This document shows positions 47,120-59,250 of a stretch of 64,000 bases of DNA, piece by piece. The position numbers were made by a program, and so were the translations under genes. Each line of letters starts with the position of its first letter. Positions within the stretch are counted from its first letter, which is position 1. Source of the DNA: Pochonia chlamydosporia 170 (taxonomy: Eukaryota; Ascomycota; Sordariomycetes; Hypocreales; Clavicipitaceae); assembly GCF_001653235.2 (NCBI RefSeq), contig NC_035796.1, positions 2,914,001 to 2,978,000 of the forward strand, in the 5' to 3' direction. The notes beneath the pieces were generated by a model. It saw only the letters and a program-made list of their open reading frames with translations, was not told where the DNA came from and ran no database searches.

Positions 47120-49233
47120 GCCATCATCAGACGAAAGGGGAGGGGTATCAGTATCCATCTGGGGAAATCCAAGCCGGGCTGGAAACAGGTCCACTGCGGG
47201 ATGGATGGTCAATCGCCAAAATGGATTTTATGTAAAGATCACTGGTGTCTTTACTCGCGGGCATGGGACCGTAATATGGCCAAGACTCAAGAAGCGAACC
47301 GGCCCGGGCATCCTTTCCAAGTCAATGTCTCAATCAGACAATGACGGCGCCCGCGCAAAATGATCCAGGCTACAACAAAGGTATTTCGCTTGACCACGGA
47401 GTACTCGGTGCCCAGCTCCTCATCATTCGTCCAGTACTGTACAAGAAGAAAGAAAACTCAGATACTTTGGCTTCAGAAACGCTCGATGTAGTGGAGCCAA
47501 CCCCCAGTCTTCCAGTGAACTGGTGCAGCCTCTCTGGCTCAATTCTGGTTCAATATTTCCGTAAGTGTGAGAACGCTGAAGTCTTCTGCCAAAAAGGCGC
47601 AACCTGCATGAAAGTCGAGGCCCCCAGAAGGCCCGAACGAACAAGGGACTAAAGATTCTACGGCTTCAGTGATTGGAGCAGAAGAGTTTGACATGACCCA
47701 TTCCACCTCGTTTGTTACTCGTCCAGTCTCTCTCTCAACCTTCCACAAGGACGCCACTGCGCCACGAGAACTAGGAGTTGGTCCCGGTTTAGCTGCTTTG
47801 GCCGGCTATTTTAGCCAGGAAATTTGACGAGCAGCATTAGTGTTTTACTTGCTAGTAATAGTCCAGAGATGATGTTGGGCTCTGCTGGCTTTGACAGGCT
47901 TTCTGGCTTGTTGGACGGCGCAGCTTCGGAGTCTTTCGCTGAATCGTAGTTATCCCATCTGTGAGGGCTGCCGCATTCATCCTGTTAGCTTCATTTGGGG
48001 ATTCATCCGTTGCCGCTGGTGCAATCTTATCATCACAGTCACATAATTCGCTTGGTTGTGAGGTAATGCTGCAGATGCAAACACCGCCAACCAAAAAATG
48101 TCTGACCCTGAACGGCTAGTCCCTGGGTCTGTTCACGCCACCCCATGTGTCAATGTTGCGACGATATCCGGGAAGCCAGGGGATCCTGAGTCAAGTCCTG
48201 GCCGTTCAACCGTTCTTAGGCCAAGGTGGCAAGCCTGACAACCCATGAACTCCACAGATCAGAACAAATATTCCAACAGGTGACCCCGCCGCGGCTGAGG
48301 AAGAGGCCCAATAACAGCAAACATCAAATGATGGGGTTACGCAGACCTGGGATAAAAAGCGGCATAAGGGGCACACTGGTTGCCCAAGTTGTTGTGTGAG
48401 GGGGGAATCGTGGTTGTCGCCGATTCTCTTTCGCCAAGAACACGGCATCAGCCGCCAGGCTCTGAAGCACTCCATGCCTCATACAAGCCCTTCACCTTCT
48501 TGTTAGACACAAGATACTATGCCACCATGGTTGGTGTGTCAAAAGTGGAAGATCTGCTGCAGCACAGTGGCGTAAGCACCACCAAAGTTTGCTGTGGTTG
48601 CAGGGGTGCCGGAGACTAGGATGGAAGAAATCTGGGGTTCACCGATATGAAGCCTCAGCAATGTTTCTCAGGTTCCATGAGCTCCATGGGCATCATTTGG
48701 GACTTTGCGGTTCACAGGGTTCAACTTGAACCAACAAATTCTACCGGGGGAAAGCAATATATGCGATGTGATACAACAGATGGCCCATCAAACTATTGCA
48801 GCACGGCCCCGGAGTGTTCTGCTGAATAGTTTGAGCCCGGTGCACTCTGGGATCCGAAATGATGGTGGACAACCTGGAACAATTCGCAGCACGTTGTGGA
48901 AGTAGAGATCACGGAGGGTCGTCCACGCTGAATACCAATATTTTATATAATTGCCACCAAAGAAGGACCAGACGGCTTCCAGTGGCCCCAACCCTAAACG
49001 AATGAAGTCAAGTATCGGAAGCTAAAATGCCATGTTGGCCAGAAAGTGGTTGCACCGGTTGAACGAGCATGCGAGCATGGCACAAACCGAAGTACACCAA
49101 CCCAAATGTTGCACTTTGTCTTTTAACCGGTCAAGCTCGGTTAGTGTTCCCATTCACACAATGTCATGCGCAGTGTACCACACCGTCATCATGGGTATGA
49201 CACTAGTTTCACAAGTTAGTCCTTCAGCTTGTT
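47120..49233. other. 2.1 kb intergenic
   Basis: No gene is supported. Small open frames, for example 47341-47652 (+) and 47852-48094 (-), show no recognisable content, and there is no repeat worth listing. Confidence 0.4.
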
Positions 49234-50148
49234 TCAAGTTCTCAGAGCAAATCTAACAGGCGTAACAGCAGTAGCGGTGCTACTTGGCTCCGGTTTGGTC
49301 ATGGTCGCACTGGATGGAGTCTCCTTTGGCTTTTTGCCGGTGCAGCCAACGCCAGGAGCGGCAATGTCGTACGCCCATACATCTATGGAGAAATATTGCA
49401 GTGTGTCACTGTCAATGCCACTCTTCTCAGGCTGTGTTTTCGCAAGTTCCAGTATTCCCAAGTAGCCGTGGGCGTAGTGATCAACCAGTCCTTCGCTAAC
49501 CACTGGGACGTGGAATAGTCTGTGCATCAAATCTGTTGCCCAGAAAGTGTTAAGCTTGGATCCAGTCACGGTATATCCAAGATTACACACTGATGACAGT
49601 GGTCGGCGCATTTCAAATGACAATGGGCAAATAACCGTCTCTGTTGTCGCATTGGAGCCTCTCCAGTGTCCGCCCCAGCCTACAAATGGCTTGATTAATT
49701 ATATTGACAGTGTCGATGCGGGCTTCAAATGATGCATACCTTTCTGTGTCTCACAGTTGCGATCTGGATCGTCACAGCGAAACAACATTCCCGTCTTGTC
49801 GGCAGAAATAATTCGGTCATACCATCCAATGGCATGCGCTGTTGAACCATTGCCAAAGTACTTTTGTGTAAATTCAGACTGATGGCCCCATCTCAAAAGA
49901 TGATCGCGTGCGTGCTGGGCAAGCTGCACCGTGTCGTCCAGCCCTTGTTGAAGCTGCGCCTTCAAGGAGCTGTTACAAGACTCATGTATGTTGAAAAAAG
50001 GTTTCCATCCTGATGCCCATTGATGGACTGGGTTGCTAGATTCAGTTGGCGCAGAGATGGTCAACGTTGGCGTCTCTCTCTGGACGGTGACGGGAGACGC
50101 AGAACTCAACGATAGGAACAAGACAGAAGTAAAGGTGAAGTACATCAT
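49234..50148 (-). CDS. Secreted HRXXH-domain protein (Asp f 2 / Zps1 / Pra1 family)
   Basis: A secreted member of the HRXXH putative-metalloprotease family, which includes the allergen Asp f 2, yeast Zps1 and Candida Pra1; several members are induced by zinc limitation and neutral pH. Two exons (50148-49740, 49679-49234) give 284 residues. The start MMYFTFTSVLFLSLSSASP is a signal peptide; in-frame Mets at 50175 and 50214 would lengthen it, but a TATA box at 50240-50247 favours the shorter forms. Family blocks are ARDHLLRWGHQSEFTQKYFG, GWGGHWRGSN across the splice, and DLMHRLFHVP (the HRXXH zinc site). The C-terminal tail is Ser/Thr/Pro-rich and lacks the His/Cys-rich zinc-binding tail described for true zincophores. 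Confidence 0.88.
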
Positions 50149-50239
50149 GGCGAGATGGGTAATGAGAACCTGCATGTAATCGCGGCGAATACCACTGTAT
50201 CTCAGCATTGTCACACAGTTTTCGCTGCCATGCCTGGCA

Positions 50240-50247
50240 TATTTATA
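50240..50247 (-). promoter_or_regulatory. TATA box of the HRXXH gene
   Basis: TATAAATA on the minus strand lies 92 nt before the Met at 50148 and 65 nt before the Met at 50175. Confidence 0.5.
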
Positions 50248-50415
50248 CGTCTATCTACAGACAGCGCCAAGATGAATGCGCCGGAGGTAAATGCCTCAAA
50301 GAGCTCTATCGTAGCATGTCATGGGGGCAAGTTAACCAAAGAGAATGCCTATAATAACCTGCAATGGTTAAAAATCTTCTTAACATTTGGTGTTAGCACT
50401 TGAAATTATGGCCAT

Positions 50416-50452
50416 CAAGGTCATTTCTCGGTGCAGAAATTGCTATCAAGGT
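50416..50452 (+). promoter_or_regulatory. Paired CAAGGT motifs, candidate zinc-response elements
   Basis: Two ATCAAGGT copies in the same orientation, 31 nt apart, lie about 270-300 nt upstream of the HRXXH gene. CAAGGT is the core I recall for the Aspergillus zinc regulator ZafA. Single copies are common by chance; the tight pair is less so. Confidence 0.35.
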
Positions 50453-52616
50453 TGCAATAGCCGTTTGCCAAGACAAGACGTGCAGATGTAAAATCCACAC
50501 GTGGCTATTGCATGCTGCGCCACTGGGAAATAGCTTGTAAATATGCTTATTCTCTCCAATGATTCACGATGGTACTTTGCAGCGGGATCTCTTGGTTTGG
50601 CACCTTGGTGAGAGACAAAAACTAGCGCCAACACACACGGGTCTACATCTATGTTTCAGCGTGCTGGAGGATTTATATTTGTCTTGGCTAGAAATCTCCC
50701 TTGAACGGCGTTTTGCGCATCTTGATGTCTGAAGCTCTGACACACATGGAAGTAATGAGAATGGGGATTCCAGCCAGGGTGACGTTGGAGTGCGAGCCGC
50801 TTCCAGAAACGACGCGGATTCACAGGCACATCTCTGACTACCACAAACGTAGACTTGAGGGGGAAAGTATTATTTATCCCCGTTGTGATAAAGACATAAC
50901 TTCTGTGCTCATTTGAACCGGCCTTGCTCGTACAACACGACGTCAGATCCGTCCCAGGCTTGCTCATGTAAGAAATGGCAACTCATGTTGCGGTTTCCAA
51001 ATCACATGAGGATTCCAAAAGCTTGTAAATTGTCGCTGTAAACCCATGATAGTGACCGTAGAGGGTGACAATCAGTTACTCATATTACATTTGTGTATCA
51101 AGCATGTGGTGTGCCAAATCTCTTGTTGAGGATACTTGAGTAGACGAGATAAAGAGGCTGCGTCCCTCTACCAAGTTGGAAGATATTATTCACAAAGCAG
51201 GGATTTACTGTATGCGGGGAGAACACAAGAATTCTGTATGGCCAAGCTTCAGGAATGGCTTTGGCCAGAAGGCGTTCAGGTCATGTTCACCATGGTCGTA
51301 TGAGAGTGGTGGCTCAGCCCTACACGCCTCAGATGAACATTGGTGCACGGAGTGCCCAGGAGACCCAGCGGCCTTTCAATTTAAGACATTGGGGCCAAAG
51401 GTAGCACTGTATAGCCTTAGTGCTCACTGGAAGAAGTGCCGAATCTCCAGTCCGCAGCTGGTCGAAGCCATGTCTTACACATGGACATCTGGCCAGGACC
51501 CTCTTGTCTAAATCAGCTCCTGATAAAAGCGTTGGCTGCGGGAAGGCAAGTCCTACTCGTGTGTCCCAAGACAAGCACAGATTGATTGGTGCAGCATTTG
51601 GTCTGTCAAGTACCGATATTCTCAGGTCACAACAACCATACCAATGACTTTCATTCGGTCCACAACAGAACATAGAACTGGCAACAATGGGACTATAACA
51701 AGAGCGAATTAGTTGTCGTTCCTTGATTATGAGTGGCATAAAATCATTTCGTGCTAAAAAAACGTCTGATCTTTTATTAATAGCATCAAGCCTCTCGGGC
51801 AAGGAGGCTGAAGCCAAGTCGGAGCCACCCGGTTCGTTGCTCGAGTCACAGGCAGGCAATACCACACTGTCCAACTCATTTGTGCTCATTTTACGCCTTA
51901 TCTCGTATTCCATCGTATCTGCCACAATCAAGTGTTGTGTCTGAGACCAACACCAAGACCCAACGTGACTCGACTTGCACTACTTTGCACTCCGTACCGA
52001 GAACGTTTGCTCCAAAAGCTGGGGTTTTGAAAAGACCTGAACAGGCAGCTTGGCAACGCCAAGACGGCAGTTGATTTCTAGAGACGAGGTATTCAGAATC
52101 ACCGACTGGCAGATGGTTGAGGGAATCCACGTGGGCCACAGGCTCAAGACAAGAGACTGAACAACCGGGGAGCCTCTCTACTCCATCTTCAGGCACGAGC
52201 ATCATGATCCCATCCATTGATATCTCTTGAAAATGAAAAGGAACGGGGCGGCTGAGCCGTCTTCAGCCCAGACCCCGTTTTGACTTCATCGCGACTGGTT
52301 AGATAGCTGGCCTGGGCGATTCAGCCTCAGCCGCAGACACCTGTTCCGGTATAGTCCTACATCTTTAATTATGAGCTAAATTTTAAAATGCTGGGTTAGG
52401 CTGACAGGGCTGCATGAGCATAACTCGTACCCCAAAGCGATTTACGAAAGGCATGTGAGAAAAATTTTGTCAAGAGGCCGAATTGGTTCGGATTTGGGGG
52501 GTATTTGAAGAAGCGGTGACCCCCTGAAAAGGTATTACCAGACCATAACCTCTCTTCTGCTCCTGCGCACGTTGCTTCTAGAAACCTCCAACCCTAGATC
52601 CTGAGTGGGCTATACA

Positions 52617-53291
52617 ATGCAGCACTACAGCATGAAAAGCTTGTTTGTCTTGGCGATGGTCTTGGCTATCGGCCAAGCTCTCCGGGTTCCGGAGTGGGCA
52701 AACTCTCTTGGTTCGTATCATTCTTATTCCTATACCTAGTTCTAATAGACCCGCTGACACTAGAGTTCAGTTACGAGATTTGACAAGACGATAGGGTCTA
52801 CGAGTTTCGAAATCGTTGCTCGGGCTCCGAAAGGCGGCAAGGGAGGTGGCGGCGGTGACAGCGGTTCCGGTTCATCATCTGGAGGATCAGGCTCTGGCTC
52901 AGGATCGGGGTCAAGCTCAGGCTCGGGGTCGTGTGGTACGGATTACAGCACACGAACCAGCTGCTTATCATCAGAAAAGATTTGCGGTAACGCCTGCATT
53001 CCCTCGTCCGCTACCTGCTGCACGCTGTCTAGCTCGCTGTATTCCTATTACTGTTCATCCTCGGAACGATGCATAACGTCCTCTTACAGCAGCAGCCTCT
53101 ATAAATGCTGCCCATCCACCAGTTCAACCTGTACGTCGACCTCGCTGAGCGCCAACTATGCTACTTCTGGTACTTTCCGATACGGAAAGAAAGCATGTGC
53201 TTCTGCTGCTACTCGAATGTGGGATGGCACACTGTCCATGGCCATGATTTGCACAATCTTTACCGGCGGATATGTTTTTGCCCGGCGTTGA
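52617..53291 (+). CDS. Gly/Ser- and Cys-rich secreted or GPI-anchored protein
   Basis: A two-exon gene of unrecognised function. Exon 1 starts at 52617 (or the in-frame Met at 52632) with the signal peptide MKSLFVLAMVLAIGQA. The intron is either 52711-52770 (GTTCGT...CAG) or 52715-52765 (GTATCA...GAG); both keep phase, giving 204 or 207 residues. After a short linker comes a Gly/Ser-only-type stretch of about 35 residues. A domain with 12 cysteines in Cys, Cys-Cys and Cys-x3-Cys patterns (CGTDYSTRTSC, CGNACIPSSATCC, KCCPSTSSTC) follows. The C-terminus (LSMAMICTIFTGGYVFA) is hydrophobic, fitting a GPI-attachment signal or single anchor. Cysteine density and Ser-rich linker suggest a cell-wall protein or effector. 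Confidence 0.78.
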
Positions 53292-54203
53292 GGCTGGTGC
53301 ACCACCAAACTGGTGTCAAATAGTCGCCCCAAGCAGGCTGACAACGATTTACGAACACATGGACCCAAAGGGAGAGATGAGAAAAAAAACTCGGGTACAG
53401 GGTGGTGTTATCAGAGCAGAGGAGCATAATAAGCGCGGGTTCATAAGCGATGGCGTTGGGTTTGGCCATTTTTTTAGCTTTCTTTGTTTCAGATCGTTGG
53501 TAATAATATAAAGCCCTATACACCACTTCTTCTCGGCTATAAAGCTCTTTGCACCGCAACTAAGACAAGTCGAAACCTGCTCAAAAAGCAAGCGGAATAC
53601 GGCACTCGACGAAACCATGCGCCGTCGGAACGTTTCTTGTAAGCGTGCGATGCGAACCATCCCTTGACTTGCCTGAAATTAGAGATAGATAGCACTGCCT
53701 CTGTGGCATCCTGCGTAGCAAACACAGGTCTGTTGTGTAACAGACAGTGGTTGGCTTGCATAGGAAGGAGTCGACAATGCACGTCGGGACTTCATGTTCA
53801 GTCTCTCGGAAACTTGAAATCTGCAATATTAGTGAAGGTGACCAGCATTTTGCACGATAACAACTTGCACCAAAGCTTCAATGTTATATAAGGTGTTAAG
53901 ACTAGGGAGCTAAGGAGTAGTAACACATTAAATACAGTCAAGTAACTTGACACTTGAAGAGAGCAGACATGGACCCACTCTGGCCTCCAGTTGGGATACC
54001 AGATGCGTTCTTTGTGCGTGTTTTAGCAGCTAATAATATTCAAATGTTGCCTGAGGACTTCAATGATTACATGTAGCCATTCAAGCCTTTTGGAAAGCGG
54101 CAATTTTGCGGATTTTGAAGTGCAGCTATTTATTTAAGAAAGCGACTTGCCTCGCCCTTCAAGTCCCCAAACTCAAAATACAGCAGCATCTTCAAGGTAC
54201 TCA
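53292..54203. other. 0.9 kb intergenic
   Basis: No gene is seen. The frames between 53349 and 53826 on the minus strand overlap one another and show no recognisable content. Confidence 0.4.
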
Positions 54204-54871
54204 ATGTTGACAAGGCAGTTTTCACAATGTCGGGCAAGTCGGGTCCCGACCGTCATGCGCGGCACCATCCCATTACAACTTCGCACCGTATGCCAAAACA
54301 GCGTCAAAGACAAGAAAAAGAGCTGCCAAGGTGAATCCAGAGACGGCTCAATACTATCCTTGGGGTTTTGGTCGTCGAAATCTACCTGGCATAGGGCCTC
54401 TGTCAATACAATGCGATGTTTGGTCGGCTGCACAACCGGAGATTTCTCCGCCATGTGGTATTTGCAGGCAACGCACCCCAGCCTGGGAATGGGGACAATC
54501 ATGGCAATCTCAAGTACGTTCATTTTCATTTGTATTCTTGCCCTTATAACTGTCAGAGTATGGCTCATATCTGGTCAGTGGCAAGCGGCATCACCACTTC
54601 CTTAGCTCTCGAGACAGTGCTGCTACGAAAAGGCCGTGACAATATGTCTTGGCCCGTCGCTGCTAAGACGGCAGCGGGCATGAGCATGATATCAATGGTG
54701 ACAATGGAAATGGCGGAGAATCTTGTTGACTACCACCTAACTGGCGGTCAAATCGCCGTGGATTCTCCCACGTTTTGGCTCGCTGGTTCTGTCGCCATGG
54801 TTGCAGGATTTCTGGCACCACTACCCTATAATTACCTGAGGCTGAAGAAATACGGCAAGGCATGTCACTGA
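54204..54871 (+). CDS. DUF4396 multi-pass membrane protein
   Basis: Two exons, 54204-54513 and 54579-54871, give 200 residues. Choosing the acceptor at 54578 restores GTIMAISMASGITTSLALETVLLR across the junction. The N-terminus (about 1-45) is Arg/Ser/Thr-rich with almost no acidic residues, suggesting a mitochondrial presequence. The conserved core contains WHRASVNTMRCLVGCTTGDF, the Met-rich KTAAGMSMISMVTMEMAENLVDYHLTGG helix region, and a last membrane segment ending APLPYNYLRLKKYGKACH. These are hallmarks of the DUF4396 family, found in bacteria and fungi with no established biochemical role. The conserved Cys, Met, Glu and His residues in helices make metal handling a reasonable guess, not a conclusion. 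Confidence 0.82.
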
Positions 54872-57228
54872 TAGTATGAGTAATGGAATTAGTTTCATTG
54901 ATAGCTGCTGAAGGAAATTATTAGTGGCGTAACTTCCGTACTTGAGAATGTCATATCATTTTGGAACTGTTGTATAGGACATGGTAGGAATGCCAGCCCC
55001 GGACGAATGGAGCTAGGATTGGTGGTGAGCTTGGTATGTTTTTTTTTAAATGCTTTAAGTATTGAGTAGTCTTATGAGACCCCAAGTGATGGATGATGGC
55101 AGCATATTCTTATCGATATGTGAGAAGATTAGTGAAACGCCGGGCAAGTCGCAAACAGCAACCTCTAAATCACGCCAGAATGTAATGGTTGGAGCCAGGG
55201 GCAAAGGATATTTGAGATAGCTGATGTGACTTTTCTTCGATTTCTTAACTTTTGATGTTCTTGTGCTTGTTATTGGGTTAAGTTAATTTGGAATGCACAC
55301 ATTGCTTCAGAGTTTATGTCGTATATATAGTAAAGAATCACGGCAAATCTGAGAGGGGCCCGTATCAGTTTCCCGTCAAGATGCGGCAAAACCAGGAGTT
55401 CCGGTGACACAATAGTGAGACAGAAACATTAATGCAAAACGTGGCAGTCCGCACAGCATGGCTCACTTGCAGAAACAAAGAATCCTTACGACGGCGAATG
55501 AAGCCTTTCTTGGCAATGGATGAGGTCAACCTGAGTCTTTTGAACGGGCAGCAGACTATTGCGCTTTGATATACCTTCATCTCGGTAGACTTATGATCTA
55601 TTATACTACTTTGAGTACTACCATGTAAACTCTGGCTATTCTGAGCTAGCCAAGATGGGACTTTTTCAACCCGTGATGGGTTGATTACGTCCAGCTTTAT
55701 GCGATCGGTTGCGCGCATGAGCTGTAGCGAGGATATTGTAGTTAATAATAACACACCAAGGATCAGAGAGGCTCAAATCCGCAGACCATCCTCAACGTGC
55801 GGTAGTTTACGTTGAAATAAGCTGTCTGGTTATGAGTCGACACAATGAGTCGAGGAAATGTGCATTGTGTCTGACCAAATGGCGTCAGATTCAATGGCAT
55901 ATTGGAGCATATGCGTACATGACCACGCATGCGGGTAGAGGTTCTATAGACAGTTTCCAGAAAATCCTGTGCAAGCTATTGCAGCAATAAACTGGAGGGC
56001 GGCAGCCGATGTTACAGAGATGAAAGAAGCTCATTTCTGAGTGCACTAAATAAGAGAGTTGACGCCTGGCGCTTCCTAAATTTGAGTTTCGCCTCTGCTA
56101 GCTGACAGCAGGCATTCATGTTCTGTTCAATTTTCTCTATCTACTCATCTTTGTGCATGGGGTGATGATACCGCTTTTGAGTTGTGGGAGGACTCATATG
56201 AAGACCGAATGACTCAAAGGCCGCGGGAATCTTGCATTGAGGTTTCATGGCCATCAAACTCCTGTAGCGGGGTCGAAGTGCCCCAGCCGCAGTAAAACAG
56301 CGGTCTCGTGGACAATACGCCCAGATATCTCCTCGTTACGTATGCCCACCAAAGAGTTCCGTGACAGAGATCTTGGCAAAAATATGGGGAAAGTTACGCG
56401 GAAGAGTTACTTCCAAAGGTACTCCGTGGTAACCCGCGCTCCAAGTGCTTTGACAAACAACGCTGCTATACTCCGTACCTTGGATCGACTCGTTTCAGAC
56501 CACATCGGAAGTGTTGCATTACCGTTCAGGCGTGTCAGGGACTATAGGAGTGCACGGTTGTGTGTCGCAACTCAAAACATCGAGGAGAAACCGTCATTTG
56601 GCATGGCATGGCATGATTCGATCAGCTAGTAGGAAGAATTCGCACACAGAATGCTTGATCTGCACTCAGCACTACCACATGCTATGTTGAGATTGGTCAA
56701 TTCCTGTGTTCGCCAATCGGTTTTGCTATAGTTTATCTCCATTTCCAATCGTAGTGGCGTCAGCCATTGCCGCGTACACTGCAATGTCTATATTTTTTGC
56801 TACTTCGTTCTATGATTGAGTCTATACAGTGGCTTGAGGAGTTTTGTCACCAACCTATTCTCCATCATCCAATCTAAAATTGGAACAATGACAGATCGGA
56901 GAGAGGGGGGGGGTAACTCTGCACTTTTGATGGCCATTGTTTACACAGACAGTCCCCAAAGTCATGCCATCGCTCAGCACGCTGCCGCATTCCCTCTTTA
57001 ATATCTCGCACCCCTCACACAAGATACCATCTCTCATATCGAGAGCATAATCTAATTAAATCAATCATCGAGTTTTGGTGGCTGGACCACCAAAAACAAG
57101 AAACCACATACCATCTCTCGTTTGTTTGGAGTCTTTTATTTCTCACGAATAGCTCAACCCTAACACAACGGCGCCACAGGTAGACCCGAGTCTTTGTATT
57201 GCCAAAAAAACAAGGGTTGCTGTTCACC
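54872..57228. other. 2.4 kb intergenic
   Basis: The stretch holds the DUF4396 3' region and the ZIP promoter. A 12-bp direct repeat ATACCATCTCTC occurs at 57025-57036 and 57108-57119, about 110-200 nt before the ZIP start. A reverse CAAGGT (ACCTTG) is at 56477-56482. Frames at 55365-55754 (-) and 56237-56629 (+) are unrecognised and not called. Confidence 0.45.
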
Positions 57229-58835
57229 ATGGAAAATTCAAAGCCTCAGTGTGGCAGCAACCAGGGCGGACCGAAAGCGGAATATGACCTGCCTCTTCAT
57301 GTTCTTGGTCTTTGTAAGCTAAATCCAAAGGTGGCGATCCAGGTAGCAAAAGGCTAACAGCGGACTTCACAGTTGTCGTTTTGTTCACGTCTTGTCTTGG
57401 TATATGCTGTGGGTACTATGAAATCTTCTAGTTGCTAATGAGCTGATAGGTTGTGGCTTTCCGGTGGCTGCTAAGAAGATTAAATGGCTCAAGATTCCGC
57501 CAAAGGTGTTTTTTGCTTGCAAACATTTTGGGACCGGTGTTCTCATAGCAACGGCATTTGTACATGTAAGTATCGAACCAAGCCTAATAGCAGAAGGAGT
57601 TGTTGCTGTTCATTTCTAACTGAAGATGCACGAAGCTTCTGCCTACTGCTTTTGGGAGCTTAGGAAACCCTTGTCTTCCCGACCTGTTCACAGAACTATA
57701 TACTCCTCTACCAGGGGTCATCATGATGGCGTCGCTGTTTATTCTTTTTGTTATCGAGCTCTGGCTGAATTCTAAGACTGGTGGGCACTCTCATGGTGGT
57801 CCAACGGGTGAGGGTGTCGTTGCTGGCACACCTCATCACCACGGACACTCATCTGAGCAAAAACATCCAAGTCCGGTATTAATCAGCCAAGACCGGAAGC
57901 TTCCTCGGCCGACGCCCATGGCTTGGGATGAAAAGGTTCATATGGTAGAATACGAACGGAAACCATTCGATGAGAAGTCATTCGACGGTCGGACCCTGCG
58001 CAGCATCTACGAAGATGACGAGAATCAAGCCCACAGGCTTTCGACCATGCCCGCCTGGTTTATAGCCTTTTATGAGCAGTATGTCCGACAGCATACTGAA
58101 ATTATGGATATGCTGCGACCCAAAGGGAATAGTTTCAAACTTACCGATGAAGAAAAAGCTCACGCCACCGTTACAGAGTATGCCGTGGACGATGAGGAGG
58201 ACAAGGTTGACCCGGACGTGCTGAGGAGGATGTCAACCAACATAACCCTTCTGGAAGGCGGAATTCTCTTCCACTCTGTTTTTGTTGGCATGACGGTATC
58301 CATTACAGTTGAGGGGTTTATAATCTTCCTTGTCGCCATTTCATTTCACCAAATGTTTGAAGGGCTGGGCCTCGGGTCTCGAATAGCCGCTGTTCCGTAT
58401 CCAAGAACGAGTTATAAGCCGTGGTTCTTGGTATTGGCCTTTGGTACGACTGCGCCAATCGGACAAGCTATCGGGCTCTTGACAAGAAACAGTTACGATC
58501 CTGATAGCGCACTTGGGTTAATCATTGTTGGAGTATTCAATGCAATGTAAGTCATCGTCAACGTGTGAGCATAGCAGTTTTGGGGTGTTAGGCTAATCGG
58601 GTATAGTTCTTCCGGTCTCTTAATCTACGCAGCTCTGGTGGACTTGCTCGCTGAGGATTTCTTATCGGAAGAAGCAAATGAAGTCATGAATGGCAAAGAC
58701 AAGGCCAAAGCATTCGGATGGCTTCTTCTAGGAGGTAAGATAATATTCCAACTATGAGATATTCGGAAACAAAGAAGCTAATCAGGTTTGGCATCTCCAG
58801 CGCTTGGAATGTCTATAGTAGGCGCGTTCGCCTAA
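57229..58835 (+). CDS. ZIP-family zinc transporter
   Basis: A plasma- or organelle-membrane zinc (possibly iron) importer. Six exons (57229-57313, 57373-57399, 57450-57565, 57636-58546, 58607-58734, 58786-58835) give 438 residues, all in phase. Exon 2 is only 27 nt. The family signature HFGTGVLIATAFVH joins LLPTAFGSLGNPCLP across an intron. The cytoplasmic loop between helices 3 and 4 is long (about 140 residues) and carries a His cluster (GGHSHGG, TPHHHGHS), typical of metal-sensing ZIPs. The transport helices show FHSVFVGM and FHQMFEGLGLGSRI with the metal-coordinating His/Glu residues. Zinc regulation is likely by family precedent. Confidence 0.95.
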
Positions 58836-59250
58836 ACTGGATCGCCAGCACCATTAAGAATGTTGCACATGACAACGTATTGGCGATAAATTGATGAGAC
58901 AGATGTCGCATGAGAATATAAGTGCAGCCCGTGATTTTCGGCTTTTGCAGGAAGATTGACGCTTTTCTTTTTTGGCGGACAGTGTCCGATTGAATGTTAA
59001 ACAAGTCTATTTCCAATGCCACCAGTAGATGCTTACGAGCTGTGTTTGCTTACCAAGGTGGTGCCGAATAGCCGAGGGGCTGAAATGGGAAAACAGGGTT
59101 CTCGGCGAGTTGGAAAAGAATATTTTTTTTTCGTTCTTTCAATCCTTTCTCTTTGGCCTCGTCTGTTGTATATACTTTGCATACCACAACATAGAATCGC
59201 CTCAAGACAAAGCTTACTGGATCTACTGAAAAAAGACCACGGGGGCCAGT
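58836..59250. other. Short intergenic
   Basis: Contains the ZIP 3' region and the VOC promoter with one CAAGGT at 59054-59059. Nothing else is seen. Confidence 0.4.

Larger units (their letters stand above)
50149..52616. other. 2.5 kb intergenic
   Basis: Holds the promoter of the HRXXH gene with a TATA box and two CAAGGT motifs (50416-50421, 50447-50452). Overlapping minus-strand frames at 51329-51931 and 51891-52217 look slightly protein-like but have no recognisable domain or consistent splice structure and are not called. Confidence 0.45.

Noticed and set aside
51329..52217. Minus-strand frames of 200 and 108 codons that could be exons of one gene
   Set aside because: The sequences overlap, no donor/acceptor pair joins them into a coherent protein, and no family is recognised.
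55365..55754. 129-codon minus-strand frame with hydrophobic start
   Set aside because: The start looks like a weak signal peptide, but the rest has no pattern and no supporting splice or motif.
56237..56629. 130-codon basic frame, considered as a transposase remnant
   Set aside because: No transposase motif, terminal repeats or target-site duplication could be found.
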